A stretch of DNA of 64,000 bases from Thermoplasmata archaeon (lineage in GTDB: Archaea; Thermoplasmatota; Thermoplasmata; Methanomassiliicoccales; Methanomethylophilaceae). The notes under the pieces were generated by a model, which was not told the DNA's origin, did not search any database, and saw only the letters and a program-made list of their open reading frames with translations. Position 1 is the first letter of the stretch; each line of letters opens with the position of its first letter. Where the stretch lies: contig SUSV01000002.1 in the NCBI GenBank assembly GCA_015063245.1, positions 62,001 to 126,000 on the forward strand, given 5' to 3'. Positions 32,652 through 43,322 of this stretch are shown in pieces. Position numbers and translations under genes: made by a program.

Positions 32652-33028
32652 TGAAGGTCTACTACGCCAGAGCGGTGGACAGCCGCGATTGGGACGAGGT
32701 CCAATCCTGCAGGGATAAGGTCATTGATCTCTTCTCGGAGCACGGCCACGAGGTCATCAACGATTTCTCCGACGGTTACGTTTCGGACAAGGAGCTGGTG
32801 GAATCTCAGCTCGCCAACATCAGGAGATGCGACATCCTTGTCGCGGATCTCTCCATAGTGAATCATCCGTATGTCGGGTGCATCGGCGAGATCATCTATG
32901 CGCACCAGATGGGCAAGAAGGTGTACGTGGTATACGGCGAACATACGCATCTGCTGAAGAGGCCATGGCTCACCTATCATGTAGACGGGTTCTATAAGAC
33001 CTATTCCGAATTGATCAGATCAATCTGA
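32651..33028 (+). CDS. Nucleoside 2-deoxyribosyltransferase-like protein
   Basis: CDILVADLSIVNHPYVGCIGEIIYAHQMGKKVYVV. Confidence 0.7.
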   Translation: MKVYYARAVDSRDWDEVQSCRDKVIDLFSEHGHEVINDFSDGYVSDKELVESQLANIRRCDILVADLSIVNHPYVGCIGEIIYAHQMGKKVYVVYGEHTHLLKRPWLTYHVDGFYKTYSELIRSI

Positions 33029-34372
33029 ATCCGTCAGGGCAGAATTATCCTTATCCCTATGTTCGGAAACAAGCCTCTTGAGATATCCGTAGTTGATTCC
33101 GAAGTGGTCCAATACGATCACAGCCGCTATCAGCACAGCGAGCTCCTCCAGCCCGTTACCTATCACCATCAGCAGGTTGTATACGAAATTGCCGTTACCG
33201 TAGAAGGCGTCATAGAGAGATACGAACGAGTCGAATGATATCAGATGGTCATACATGGTGACCGAGACCATCTCCGATCCCAAATGGAGGATCTGTGCTA
33301 TCGTGCACCCGATCATCAGGATGGCCAGGGGGATGTACATCCTCCTGTCAAACATGAGTGCACCGATTATCAGGAACGGCATCAGCAGGATCAGATACTG
33401 CGGCGCACCAGTGTTCTGGAAGATGATGATCACGGCGATAACCATGAACCAGAGGAACTGGCGATCCAGATTCTCCGCATCCGTCTTCTGTCTCATGAAT
33501 ACGACGGCCGCCACGATGCTCAGGATGAAGATGAACGAGTAGACCAGGACGTCATGGTACTTCGAGATGAATCCTGTCGATTCATCAGAACCCCCGGCAC
33601 GGTCGGTGAGGAAGCTGATGCTGTCCAGCAGAGTTCCGTTCAGGATCACCGGCAGCATTATGACGGCAGTGGCGATCCCGGCGCCCAGCACAGCTTTGAG
33701 CAGTCTCGGTTTCCAATTATCCTTATCCTTGAGGATATAGCACACCAGGAGGAATATCAGGAATACGGGGAACAGCTTGAGAAGCACTGCCATCGCGAAC
33801 ATCACTCCCGCCAGGAAATCATACTTCTTGATGAGCATGCAGAAGCAGAGCAGCGTCATCAAGGCCGAGAACGAATCGAACATCGCGCCCATGGATGAGA
33901 CTGCGATGACGTTGATTCCCAGGAAGAACAAGGCAAAACCCATCTTGGCCTTTACCTTATCATCTGTGAAATAATCGACGATCCAGTAGATCATCAGAGA
34001 TGCCAGCAGATCCAATATCGTCAGGAAGATGGTGAACACCAGGTTGAATGTGGGCGTGGTGATGCTGCCCTCTTCCTCCATCTCCTCCATGAACAGCAGC
34101 TCTGTGAAGAAGTCCCCGAGGGAATCGACACCGAGGTGCTCGATAATCTCAGCGAATACAGCGAGATAATACCCCCAGACCGGAGGATAGTAGTATCCCG
34201 CCACACCGTACAGTCCGTTCCCTCCGTCGATGTTGGTGATGGTGAAGACCCATGCCGTGATGTCGTTGACGAATGTGACATAATAGCCGAGGACCAGTCT
34301 GATTATGATTCCTGCTATTATCACGATGAATAGGCCTTTGCAGAGGAATCTCTCGTCATCGAAGAATCTCAT
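33020..34372 (-). CDS. GT-C type polytopic membrane protein, module copy 1
   Basis: Polytopic; '[51 protein letters not shown]'; paralogous to 36384-37715 and 38796-40127. Confidence 0.85.
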   Translation of the reverse strand: MRFFDDERFLCKGLFIVIIAGIIIRLVLGYYVTFVNDITAWVFTITNIDGGNGLYGVAGYYYPPVWGYYLAVFAEIIEHLGVDSLGDFFTELLFMEEMEEEGSITTPTFNLVFTIFLTILDLLASLMIYWIVDYFTDDKVKAKMGFALFFLGINVIAVSSMGAMFDSFSALMTLLCFCMLIKKYDFLAGVMFAMAVLLKLFPVFLIFLLVCYILKDKDNWKPRLLKAVLGAGIATAVIMLPVILNGTLLDSISFLTDRAGGSDESTGFISKYHDVLVYSFIFILSIVAAVVFMRQKTDAENLDRQFLWFMVIAVIIIFQNTGAPQYLILLMPFLIIGALMFDRRMYIPLAILMIGCTIAQILHLGSEMVSVTMYDHLISFDSFVSLYDAFYGNGNFVYNLLMVIGNGLEELAVLIAAVIVLDHFGINYGYLKRLVSEHRDKDNSALTDSD

Positions 34373-35409
34373 CCGGCCACCTCATGATATTGGCAGAATA
34401 CCGTGTTGTCCCTGCCCAGTATGACGAACACCGAATCTCCTTTCATGACCGTTCCTTCGGCCGTGCCGTTCACCGAACCCGATGCGTGATCCACCAGTAC
34501 CGACTCCGGTCCGATCCCTGAGGATATTATCTGAGCGAGGTCAAGACGCTGGCGTATGGAGTAATCCCCGCCCATTATACAGATCATCCCGTCACCGCAG
34601 GCAACTAGAGTTGATGTGCAGCGAGTCCCATCCGTACGGCCGATGCAGAGATGTACCGAATCAGACGGCAGGAGGGATTCTATGACGCCGAAGGACAATC
34701 CGTGATTCATGAGGCAGAGCTCATCGCAGAGGTCCTTCTCTTCGATCATGCGCAGGACCTTGGGGTCGTCTTCGGCGATCTTCCCGTCATCGACGCATTC
34801 GGAGCCCAGGAAGAGCGTTGTCCCGTTGGGTACAGAGACCAGGTCATTCGGAGTGGATATGTAATTTCCGATCATGCCCCCGACCCAGTACAGCCTGCCT
34901 CCGGTCTTGATCCAATTCAGTATCTTTGGATTACTCTCATCATCATATACCGTATCCGGAATGGCGCCCGAGAGCATGATCAGGGCGTAGCCTTTGCCGG
35001 GGTTATCGTCAGCCATTATCCTTTCAAGATCGTGGGCATCAACAACTTCGACGTTCTCGAGGTCCCTGACCATCAAAGTACCGAAGAGCTGCTGTACGTA
35101 GTACTTCTCGTTCAGATCCCTTGCTCCTTTGGAAGCAAGACCGTTCTTGGCCGCCGACTGATAATCCTCATCGAAGTAGATGTACACCTTTTCCGGCGTA
35201 TCGAACGTGTTGTTGAAGGAAAGCACATCATAGGTGTGGGCACCGGGGCTTTCCAGTTCGAAATGGACAGCATCACCATCGACAGAGATCGATGATGAAT
35301 AGTCGTCATGTGAACTTGTGATGACGATGATCTCGCCGACAAGCATCACGGCTATCAGAATGACGGTCAATGCCAGCGGGAAATGCTTCTTGAAATCCAC
35401 ATCGCTCAA
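34369..35409 (-). CDS. Single-TM extracytoplasmic protein, module copy 1
   Basis: N-terminal TM, 'TSSHDDYSSSISVDGDAVHFELES', 'LNWIKTGGRLYWVGGMIGNYIS'; paralogous to 37712-38746 and 40124-41146. Confidence 0.85.
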   Translation of the reverse strand: MSDVDFKKHFPLALTVILIAVMLVGEIIVITSSHDDYSSSISVDGDAVHFELESPGAHTYDVLSFNNTFDTPEKVYIYFDEDYQSAAKNGLASKGARDLNEKYYVQQLFGTLMVRDLENVEVVDAHDLERIMADDNPGKGYALIMLSGAIPDTVYDDESNPKILNWIKTGGRLYWVGGMIGNYISTPNDLVSVPNGTTLFLGSECVDDGKIAEDDPKVLRMIEEKDLCDELCLMNHGLSFGVIESLLPSDSVHLCIGRTDGTRCTSTLVACGDGMICIMGGDYSIRQRLDLAQIISSGIGPESVLVDHASGSVNGTAEGTVMKGDSVFVILGRDNTVFCQYHEVAG

Positions 35410-35520
35410 GTTCAGATTATCCTGTTGATTGATGAAACGGATTCATAAAATAATTTGTCATCCCGAAGGGATGCAGGGGTTCGATTCAAAAAGGATGGTG
35501 GGGACATGGCCCCACATCAA

Positions 35521-36312
35521 TCAGCGAAGATGTTTAGCGGCTTCCTCGACTGTGGCACCGTGGAGGACGATATCCGATACCGCGCTCATCATGCCACGGA
35601 CGTTCTTGTGCTGGAAGATGTTCCTTCCCATGGACACTCCGTGTCCTCCGGCTTCCAGCGAGTCGTGGACCATGTTGAGCACGTCCATATCGGATTCCAT
35701 CTTGGGTCCTCCCGCGATGACGACTGGGACGACGGCTCCTTTGACTACGTCCCTGAACGTGTCTATGTCCCCGGTGTAGCTGCATTTGACGATGTCCGCA
35801 CCGAGCTCCGTCGCGACCCTTGCCGCATGCGCTATGGCCTGGGGGTCGAAGGAGTCCTTGATCTTGGGTCCGCGGGGGTATGCCATGACGACCAGGGGCA
35901 TTCCCCACTGGTGGCATTTCATAGATACCATTCCGAGGTCCGACAGCATCTGAGGCTCGCACTCGGCTCCGACGTTGATGTGCATGGACACGGCATCGGC
36001 TCCCATCGTCAGCGCCTCCTCGACGGTCGAGACGAGCACCTTGTTGTTGGAGTTGACTCCGATATCGGTGGACGCGGAAAGGTGGAGGATCAGACCGACA
36101 TCGTGACCTGATGTCCTATGGCCCAGAGGGACGATTCCCTTATGCATCAGAACGGCTGTCGCGCCGCCCTCTACAACATCCTCCACTGTGCTCTTCATAT
36201 CAGTGAGGCCTGCAATCGGGCCTACGCTTATCCCATGGTCCATAGGCACTATGACGGCATTGCCGCTCGCTCTGTCCATGATCCTTTCGATTCTGATGTT
36301 CTTTCCGTACAT
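35521..36312 (-). CDS. 2-amino-3,7-dideoxy-D-threo-hept-6-ulosonate (ADTH) synthase / class I FBA-like aldolase
   Basis: [19 protein letters not shown], '[12 protein letters not shown]', '[15 protein letters not shown]', '[11 protein letters not shown]'. Confidence 0.93.
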   Translation of the reverse strand: MYGKNIRIERIMDRASGNAVIVPMDHGISVGPIAGLTDMKSTVEDVVEGGATAVLMHKGIVPLGHRTSGHDVGLILHLSASTDIGVNSNNKVLVSTVEEALTMGADAVSMHINVGAECEPQMLSDLGMVSMKCHQWGMPLVVMAYPRGPKIKDSFDPQAIAHAARVATELGADIVKCSYTGDIDTFRDVVKGAVVPVVIAGGPKMESDMDVLNMVHDSLEAGGHGVSMGRNIFQHKNVRGMMSAVSDIVLHGATVEEAAKHLR

Positions 36313-36321
36313 TTCAGTCAA

Positions 36322-36340
36322 CGTGCTACGTGTTAGCACG
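36322..36340. promoter_or_regulatory. Palindromic operator-like site just upstream of the ADTH synthase start
   Basis: CGTGCTA-CGTGT-TAGCACG, 9 nt 5' of the start codon at 36312. Confidence 0.55.
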
Positions 36341-36383
36341 CATCACTATAGACAACTGATATTTAAGATATTCTCCGAATCTC

Positions 36384-37715
36384 TCAGTTCTCTCCCTCGT
36401 TCGAGGGTTTCCTGAGATTCTTGACCTTGGAGATGAGGTCTATCCCGAAATAATCAAGGATATAGACTCCGGCGATGAACGGCGCAATGCCCATGACGAG
36501 ATTGCCGACGGCCTCCCAGATCAGATAGACGATCCTTCCGTTGCTGTTGTAGAAATCATAGAATGACAGCCACGTATCGAATGACATGATGTCCCCGTAC
36601 AGCACGATGGCCACGAACTCGGAGCTCAGATGGATGGTCTGTGCGATGCTCGATCCCACCATGAGAACGATCAGCGGTATCATCATCCGCTTGTCATACA
36701 TCACTGCGGCTATGATCAGGAACGGCGTCAGCAGGATGATGTACTGCGGTGCCCCTGGATAGAGGAATATTATGGTCACGGCTATGATCAGGAACCAGAG
36801 GAAGGTGCGGTCCACATCGTCCGTCCTCTTCCTGATGAAGAGGTAGGACAGTGCGATCTCCAGCAATATCAGGATCGGATATACGATCAATGTGCTGTAT
36901 TTCATCAGCAGTCCGCCCGAATCCTCGGAGCCGCTCGCACGCGCTGTGATGAATGTGAAGCTGTCCATTATGTTCCCGTCCAGGATCTGCGGGAGCATTA
37001 TCACTACGGTGATCGCCAAAGCCCCTGCGGCGGCCTTTAGGACCCTCGGAAGCCAGTTATCCCTGTCTTTCTTGATCAGATATGCGACCAGGATGAAGAT
37101 CAGGAATGCGGGGAACAGCTTCAGCAGTGCCGCCAGAGCGAACATGACCCCTGCGAGGAAATCATTCCTCTTCAGGAGGAAGCAGAAGCAGATCAGGACC
37201 ATGAGCGGGGAGAACGTATCGAACATCGCACCCATGGCCGAGACGACTATGACGTTCAGTCCTAGGAAATATAATGCGAACCCGATCTTCGATTTGACCT
37301 TGTCGTGCGTGAAGTAATCGATGATCCAATAGATGGTGAGCGATACAAGGAAGTCCCCTATCGCCAGATACATGGTGTAGACGAGATTGAACACCGGCGT
37401 CGATACGTTGGCCTCCTCCTCGATCTCCTCCATGAACAGTATCTCGGTGAAGTATCCTCCCAAGGAATCCACGCCCAGATGCTCTATGACCTCGGCGAAT
37501 GTCGCCAGCATGTATCCCCATACCGGCGGATAGTAGTAGCCGGCAACGGAATAGAGTCCGATCCCCGCATCGATATTGGAGATTGTCATGGTGAATGCGG
37601 TGACATCGTTGTTGTATTCGAGGTAGTATCCCAGGATGACCCTGATCAGAATGCCGGCGGCGATGACTATCAGCAATCCTTTGCAAAGGAATTTCTTGTC
37701 ATCGAAGAACATCAT
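36384..37715 (-). CDS. GT-C type polytopic membrane protein, module copy 2
   Basis: '[51 protein letters not shown]'. Confidence 0.85.
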   Translation of the reverse strand: MMFFDDKKFLCKGLLIVIAAGILIRVILGYYLEYNNDVTAFTMTISNIDAGIGLYSVAGYYYPPVWGYMLATFAEVIEHLGVDSLGGYFTEILFMEEIEEEANVSTPVFNLVYTMYLAIGDFLVSLTIYWIIDYFTHDKVKSKIGFALYFLGLNVIVVSAMGAMFDTFSPLMVLICFCFLLKRNDFLAGVMFALAALLKLFPAFLIFILVAYLIKKDRDNWLPRVLKAAAGALAITVVIMLPQILDGNIMDSFTFITARASGSEDSGGLLMKYSTLIVYPILILLEIALSYLFIRKRTDDVDRTFLWFLIIAVTIIFLYPGAPQYIILLTPFLIIAAVMYDKRMMIPLIVLMVGSSIAQTIHLSSEFVAIVLYGDIMSFDTWLSFYDFYNSNGRIVYLIWEAVGNLVMGIAPFIAGVYILDYFGIDLISKVKNLRKPSNEGEN

Positions 37716-38746
37716 TCCACCTCATGGTTGCGGCAGTATACCGTGTATGCTCCGCCGAGCTGTATGAATACGGAGTCCACGTGCTCCGTCCCCGTCAATT
37801 CGATGGTTCCGCGCTCCGTGCCGTAGACCGAACCGCTGACATGCCTGACGACCACGGAGTCCGGGCCGACACCCGAGGCGATCAGCTGTGCGAGGTCGTT
37901 ACGCTGACGGATGCTGTACTCCCCTGCGACGACGCAGACCATTCCTTCTCCGTGGGATACCATGGTTATGCTGGCGCGCTCGCCGTCATAGTATCCCATG
38001 CATTGGTAGTCGACATCCTCCGGTATCTTGGATTCTATCACACCGTATGTGGTCCAATTGCCCTGGAAGAAGAGATCGTGGCGGAAGGGATTGCCCTCAT
38101 AGTCCCTGTGAGCTGTGTGGAAGTACTCATCGACACAGTCCGAGGCTCCGAGGAAAAGGTCTGTTCTATTCACTTCCTCGATCGAATCCTGATGGGATAC
38201 GTATTTCCCTACGATGTTCCCAACCCAGTAGAGCCTTCCGCCGCTGTTCATCCAATCGAATACGGGATCGTTAGCGTCTCCACTGTAGACGGTATCCGGC
38301 AGAGAGCCAGACAATGTGACTACAACTATGCCTTTCCCGCTTTGGGACATTATCTCTCCCAGCTTTTCGGCATCGGCTGTCTTGACGTTGGTGACATCCC
38401 TGACCTTCAGCGTAGGGAACATCTCCTCGACGTAGTATTCTTCGTCTAGCGCTCTCGCACCCATGGACGCCTTGCCGTTCTTCGCAGCTGACTCGTAGTC
38501 CGGATCGTAGTAGATGTAGACCATCTCAGCATTCCCGAACGTGTTGTCGATCGCCACCACGTCATACGTGTGGGCGTTGTCCGATTCGATCTCGAAATCT
38601 ATCCGGTTCCCGTCGACCTCGATCGATGTGGTGTAATCATCATGGGAGTTTGTGGCGACGATGACCTCTCCGAACAGGATGATGGCCAGCAGGAATGCCG
38701 CCACAATGTACGGGTAGAGGTTCTTCAAATCCATGTCGTTCACCAT
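37712..38746 (-). CDS. Single-TM extracytoplasmic protein, module copy 2
   Basis: 'ATNSHDDYTTSIEVDGNRIDFEIES...FDWMNSGGRLYWVGNIVGKYVS'. Confidence 0.85.
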   Translation of the reverse strand: MVNDMDLKNLYPYIVAAFLLAIILFGEVIVATNSHDDYTTSIEVDGNRIDFEIESDNAHTYDVVAIDNTFGNAEMVYIYYDPDYESAAKNGKASMGARALDEEYYVEEMFPTLKVRDVTNVKTADAEKLGEIMSQSGKGIVVVTLSGSLPDTVYSGDANDPVFDWMNSGGRLYWVGNIVGKYVSHQDSIEEVNRTDLFLGASDCVDEYFHTAHRDYEGNPFRHDLFFQGNWTTYGVIESKIPEDVDYQCMGYYDGERASITMVSHGEGMVCVVAGEYSIRQRNDLAQLIASGVGPDSVVVRHVSGSVYGTERGTIELTGTEHVDSVFIQLGGAYTVYCRNHEVE

Positions 38747-38795
38747 CGGACGATGCTGTTCTACTGATGATTAGCTCGGATAATAATTGAACGGT

Positions 38796-40127
38796 TCATC
38801 CTTCCGTTTCTTCTATGCCGCTGTCGACCGCCGCTTCCTTCCTCTTCCTGAGACGCTGGATGAAGAGCGCCCCAGCCCATACCGTGGCCAGATACTGCAG
38901 TATCCCCCCGGCTAGGTTCCACGCATCGTAGAGGATACCGTCCCTCCAGTGGTGCATGACATTGTAGAATGACTCCCAGGCTTCATACGACAGCCATTCC
39001 TGATACAGTACGATGGAAATGAGGTCCGAACTGATGTTGGCAAGCGCGAATACCGAGGAACCGATCACAAGCAGGATCATCGGCTTGAAGAGCTGCTCGT
39101 CATGCAGCAGCGCGCAGATTATCAGGAACGGCATCAGCAGAATCAGATACTGGGGGGTTCCGGGGTAGAGGAAGACCAGGACCATGGAGAACATGGCGAA
39201 GTACATGAAGCATCTGTCCACATCCTCGGTCCTGATCCTTACGAATGTGATCGAGGTCAGTATCAGCAGGACAACGATGATCGGGTAGATGATAACGGAA
39301 CTGTACTTCATAAGAATGGATCCGATGTCTTCTGAATTTGCACCTGTCGCGCGGGATGTGACGAAGGACAGGCTGTCCATGACAGTACCGTCCACTATCT
39401 GCGGTATCATTATGACGAGGGTGGTCAGCCCTGCCCCCAGGATCGCGAAGCACAGTCTCCGCCTGAAGTTCTCCCTGTCCTTCTTGAACAGATAGGCTAC
39501 GAGCAGGAAGATCAGGAAAGCAGGGAACAGCTTCAGCAGTGCCGCCAGCGAGAAGAGGACTCCCGCCATGAAGTCGTTGCCTCTGATGAGGAAGCAGATG
39601 CATAGGAGAGTGAGGAGAGCGGAGAACGTATCGAACATACCTCCGACGGCGGAGATTATGACGACGTTCGCACCCAGGAAGTAGAGGGTGAATCCGATCT
39701 TCCCCTTAACCGCATCTCCGGTGAAATGGTGGATGAGCCAGTAAATCACGAACGACACGAGGATGTCCGCCACTGCCAGGAACATCGAGAATGCGAGATT
39801 GAACGCAGGGGTGGAGGTGATGGCCTCCTCCTTGATCTCGTCCATGAAGATGATGTCCGTGAAGTAATCCCCGAGACTGCCGATACCGATCAGATGGATT
39901 ATCTCGTTGAAGGATGCCAGCATATAGCCCCATACGGGCGGATAGTAGTATCCGGCCACACCGTATAGCCCGTTCCCTCCGTCGATGTTGGCGATGGTCA
40001 TGGTCCAAGCGGTCACGTCGTTGTTGTATTCCAGGAAGTAGCCCAGGATGATCCTTACGATGATCCCGATGGCGATGATGGCCAGAAGACCTCTGCAGAA
40101 CAGTTTGCGGTCATCGAAGAACATCAT
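38796..40127 (-). CDS. GT-C type polytopic membrane protein, module copy 3
   Basis: '[51 protein letters not shown]'. Confidence 0.85.
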   Translation of the reverse strand: MMFFDDRKLFCRGLLAIIAIGIIVRIILGYFLEYNNDVTAWTMTIANIDGGNGLYGVAGYYYPPVWGYMLASFNEIIHLIGIGSLGDYFTDIIFMDEIKEEAITSTPAFNLAFSMFLAVADILVSFVIYWLIHHFTGDAVKGKIGFTLYFLGANVVIISAVGGMFDTFSALLTLLCICFLIRGNDFMAGVLFSLAALLKLFPAFLIFLLVAYLFKKDRENFRRRLCFAILGAGLTTLVIMIPQIVDGTVMDSLSFVTSRATGANSEDIGSILMKYSSVIIYPIIVVLLILTSITFVRIRTEDVDRCFMYFAMFSMVLVFLYPGTPQYLILLMPFLIICALLHDEQLFKPMILLVIGSSVFALANISSDLISIVLYQEWLSYEAWESFYNVMHHWRDGILYDAWNLAGGILQYLATVWAGALFIQRLRKRKEAAVDSGIEETEG

Positions 40128-41146
40128 TCCACCTCATAGTTCTGGCCGTAGACCAGCAGGTCGCCGCCTATCATGATGTAAACGGAGTCGGCCTTCATGA
40201 CCGTGCCTTCGACAACTCCTCTGAACTTGCCCGTCTTGAAGTCCTTGATCGTCGTATCCAATCCGATGCCTGATGCGACCGTCTGGGTCAGATCGTCGCT
40301 CTGTTCGATCGAATACTTCCCTCCGAAGACATAGATGGTGCCTTCGCCGTATCCGACCATGGTGATCGTGGCGTGCGTGCCGTCCGTCCGGCCCATGCAT
40401 TGGGATCTCTTGTCAGAAGGCAGTTCAGCCGTATCCACGGAGAACTGAGCCTCATGGTTGATAAGATGGAGGTGTCTCTTGAACTCCTTGTGCTCCTCCT
40501 CTATGTCCGTATCGGCGGTGTATTCCTCCTTGTCGATGCATTCCGAACCGAGGAACAGCGTTGTTCCGCCATCTACCGGATCCACCCTGTCTGGATATGA
40601 GATGTATTTGCCCAGGATGTCCCCGGCCCAATAGAGCCTCCCGCCGCTGTTCAGCCATCCGAATATCGGGTCGCTTTCGTCTCCTGTGTACACATTGTTT
40701 GGGAGGGATCCGGATATGACAATCAGCGCCTGTCCGCTGCCGGGCTGAGAAAGGTAATCCTCCAGGCCCTGCGCGTTGAGGACCTTCAGATTCTCGACAC
40801 CCCTTACCATGAACTTGCCCTTTATCTGCTTCAGATAGTAGTCCTCGGTGAAGGGCATCCCCCCGGTGTGGGACCGTCCCTCTTCCGCAGCCGATTTGTA
40901 TGCTGGATCATGATATATTGCGATGGATTCAGGCATCTTCATCGAATCTTCCAGCGAGAGCACTTCATAGGTATAGGCACCTCTTTTCTTGAGCTCGAAG
41001 TCGACGGTATCCTCATTGACGGTGATCGACGACGAGAAATCATCATGGGAGCTGGTCATGGTGACGACCTCACCCGTCAGGATGAGAATCAGCACTATGG
41101 AGGTGGCTATTATGATGATGCGGTCGTTCTTATTCACCGGATTCAC
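40124..41146 (-). CDS. Single-TM extracytoplasmic protein, module copy 3
   Basis: 'TSSHDDFSSSITVNEDTVDFELKK...FGWLNSGGRLYWAGDILGKYIS'. Confidence 0.85.
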   Translation of the reverse strand: MNPVNKNDRIIIIATSIVLILILTGEVVTMTSSHDDFSSSITVNEDTVDFELKKRGAYTYEVLSLEDSMKMPESIAIYHDPAYKSAAEEGRSHTGGMPFTEDYYLKQIKGKFMVRGVENLKVLNAQGLEDYLSQPGSGQALIVISGSLPNNVYTGDESDPIFGWLNSGGRLYWAGDILGKYISYPDRVDPVDGGTTLFLGSECIDKEEYTADTDIEEEHKEFKRHLHLINHEAQFSVDTAELPSDKRSQCMGRTDGTHATITMVGYGEGTIYVFGGKYSIEQSDDLTQTVASGIGLDTTIKDFKTGKFRGVVEGTVMKADSVYIMIGGDLLVYGQNYEVE

Positions 41147-41311
41147 GCTCTCGAATGATAATCACAAGATGAATTAGCATGGCTGCCGTGCCTGGATTAT
41201 AAAATCCGCTAGCAGTTGCCATAAATAATAGTTATGGGACGGATTGTTTGGATTTCCCTATCGCATAACTTTATAAATAATACTATATTACACGCAGGTA
41301 CAGGTGTTCAA

Positions 41312-41710
41312 ATGGCAGAATTCAAAGCTGTTGTTAATGACAAGAAAACCGGAAAGTCCTACAATGTAGCTGTTTCCGGTCACCACGCGAACTCTCTGAT
41401 TGGTATCAAGATCGGAGAGATAGTTGACGGAGTCTTCTTTGGTCTCCCCGAGTACAAGATTAAGATCACAGGCGGATCCGACAGAGACGGAACCCCCATG
41501 AGGAAGGACCTTCCCGGAAACAAGAGGCTCAGACTCCTGCTCTCCGATGGAAAGGGATTCCATGAGGTCTACCACGGAGAGAGGAAGAGAACCGCAATCC
41601 GTGGAAACATGATCTCCGACGCTATCGTCCAGATCAACGCCGTCATCGAAGAGTACGGACCCAAGTCCATCGAGGAGTGTCTCAACCCCGAGGCACCCGC
41701 GGAGAACTGA
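41312..41710 (+). CDS. rps6e: 30S ribosomal protein S6e
   Basis: [40 protein letters not shown]...[25 protein letters not shown]. Confidence 0.97.
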   Translation: MAEFKAVVNDKKTGKSYNVAVSGHHANSLIGIKIGEIVDGVFFGLPEYKIKITGGSDRDGTPMRKDLPGNKRLRLLLSDGKGFHEVYHGERKRTAIRGNMISDAIVQINAVIEEYGPKSIEECLNPEAPAEN

Positions 41711-42948
41711 TGAAAGTCCCAAAGCAGCCCGAGATCAACATCGGGATGATCGGTCACGTCGACCACGGTAAGACAACCCTTACCAAGGCGCTCTCTGGAG
41801 AGTGGACCGACCGTCACTCCGAGGAACTGAAGAGAGGAATCTCAATCCGTCTCGGGTACGCAGACGTAGCATTCTACAAATGTCCTGAGTGTCAGGGTGC
41901 AGCAGCATACGGTACCGCGAAGAAGTGTAAGAACTGCGGTGCCGATGCGGAGTACCTCAGGGCCGTATCGTTCGTCGATGCGCCCGGACACGAGACCCTG
42001 ATGGCCACGATGCTGTCGGGTGCAGCTCTCATGGACGGAGCACTCCTGCTGGTAGCAGCCAACGAGAAGTGCCCCCAGCCCCAGACGAAAGAGCATCTCA
42101 TGGCCCTTTCGATCATCGGGATCGATAAGATCATCATCGTTCAGAACAAGATCGATATCGTAACCAGGGAGCAGGCGATCGAGAACTACAAGCAGATCAA
42201 AGAGTTCGTCAAGGGAACCATCGCAGAGAACGCGCCCATCATTCCCATCTCCGCCAACCGCGGTGTCAACATCGATATGCTCATTGAGGCAATCGAGGAG
42301 CACATCGTCGCGAAGATCAAGAGGAATCCGAAGGCGTCGCCTCTGATGCACGTCGCTCGTTCATTCGACATCAACTCCCCCGGAACCAAGCCGGAGGATC
42401 TCAAGGGAGGAGTCCTGGGAGGAACGCTCATCCAGGGAACCCTGAGGGTCGGTGACGATATCGAGATCTCACCCGGAAGGAAGACAGAGGTCGCCGGAAA
42501 GGTGGTGTATGAGAGGATCACTGCGAAGGTGACGTCATTGGAGGCCGGAGGACGTTCCGTCAAATCGGTCGTTCCCGGAGGACTCATTGCGATCGGAACA
42601 GGATTGGACGCATCGATCACGAAATCAGACGGATTGACTGGAAGGGTCATCGGTATCCCCGGTGAGCTGCCGGCCGTCGTCCACGATTTCAAGATGAAGA
42701 CAACACTCCTGGACCGTGTCGTGGGATCATCAGCAGAGCTCTCGGTCGAGGACATCAAGAGCAACGAGCCTCTCATGCTCAGCGTCGGTACCGCTACGAC
42801 AGTAGGTATCGTCAAGAGTGCCAGGAACGGTTCGGCCGAGGTCGTTCTAAAGATCCCGGTATGCATCCTGCCCGGACAGAGGGTCGCGATCTCCAGAAGG
42901 ATCTCCAACAAGTGGAGACTCATCGGATACGGTATCGTAGATCAGTGA
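41710..42948 (+). CDS. eif2g: Translation initiation factor aIF2 subunit gamma
   Basis: [46 protein letters not shown]; overlaps the rps6e stop. Confidence 0.97.
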   Translation: MKVPKQPEINIGMIGHVDHGKTTLTKALSGEWTDRHSEELKRGISIRLGYADVAFYKCPECQGAAAYGTAKKCKNCGADAEYLRAVSFVDAPGHETLMATMLSGAALMDGALLLVAANEKCPQPQTKEHLMALSIIGIDKIIIVQNKIDIVTREQAIENYKQIKEFVKGTIAENAPIIPISANRGVNIDMLIEAIEEHIVAKIKRNPKASPLMHVARSFDINSPGTKPEDLKGGVLGGTLIQGTLRVGDDIEISPGRKTEVAGKVVYERITAKVTSLEAGGRSVKSVVPGGLIAIGTGLDASITKSDGLTGRVIGIPGELPAVVHDFKMKTTLLDRVVGSSAELSVEDIKSNEPLMLSVGTATTVGIVKSARNGSAEVVLKIPVCILPGQRVAISRRISNKWRLIGYGIVDQ

Positions 42949-42952
42949 GATC

Positions 42953-43321
42953 ATGCAGATCGTCGTGCTCGACACAAACGCCTTACTCATGCCTTTTGAG
43001 ATGAAGATGAACCTCGACCTCGCCCTCAGGGATCTCCTGGGCGAGGTCAGGATCATCGTTCCCGGACCTCTGGTCGGGGAGCTTAAGCATATGAATCACA
43101 GGTACGCCAAGGCAGCCATAGCGCTGGCCAGGAAGTATGAGATCATCCCGACAGAATACACGGGGGACAATGCTGTCATCGAGATGGCCGCCAGGACCGG
43201 CGGTTATGTTCTTACAAATGATAAGGAGCTGAGGAGGAGGCTCAGGAAGGAGGGCGTCCCGATAATCATGCTCCGTTCCGGAAGCCACCTCGTCATAGAT
43301 TCATACCTCGGAGAGGAGTGA
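42953..43321 (+). CDS. PIN-domain protein (VapC9/Fcf1-like)
   Basis: IVVLDTNALLMPFEMKMNLD, 'GGYVLTNDKELRRRL'. Confidence 0.9.
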   Translation: MQIVVLDTNALLMPFEMKMNLDLALRDLLGEVRIIVPGPLVGELKHMNHRYAKAAIALARKYEIIPTEYTGDNAVIEMAARTGGYVLTNDKELRRRLRKEGVPIIMLRSGSHLVIDSYLGEE

Positions 43322-43322
43322 A

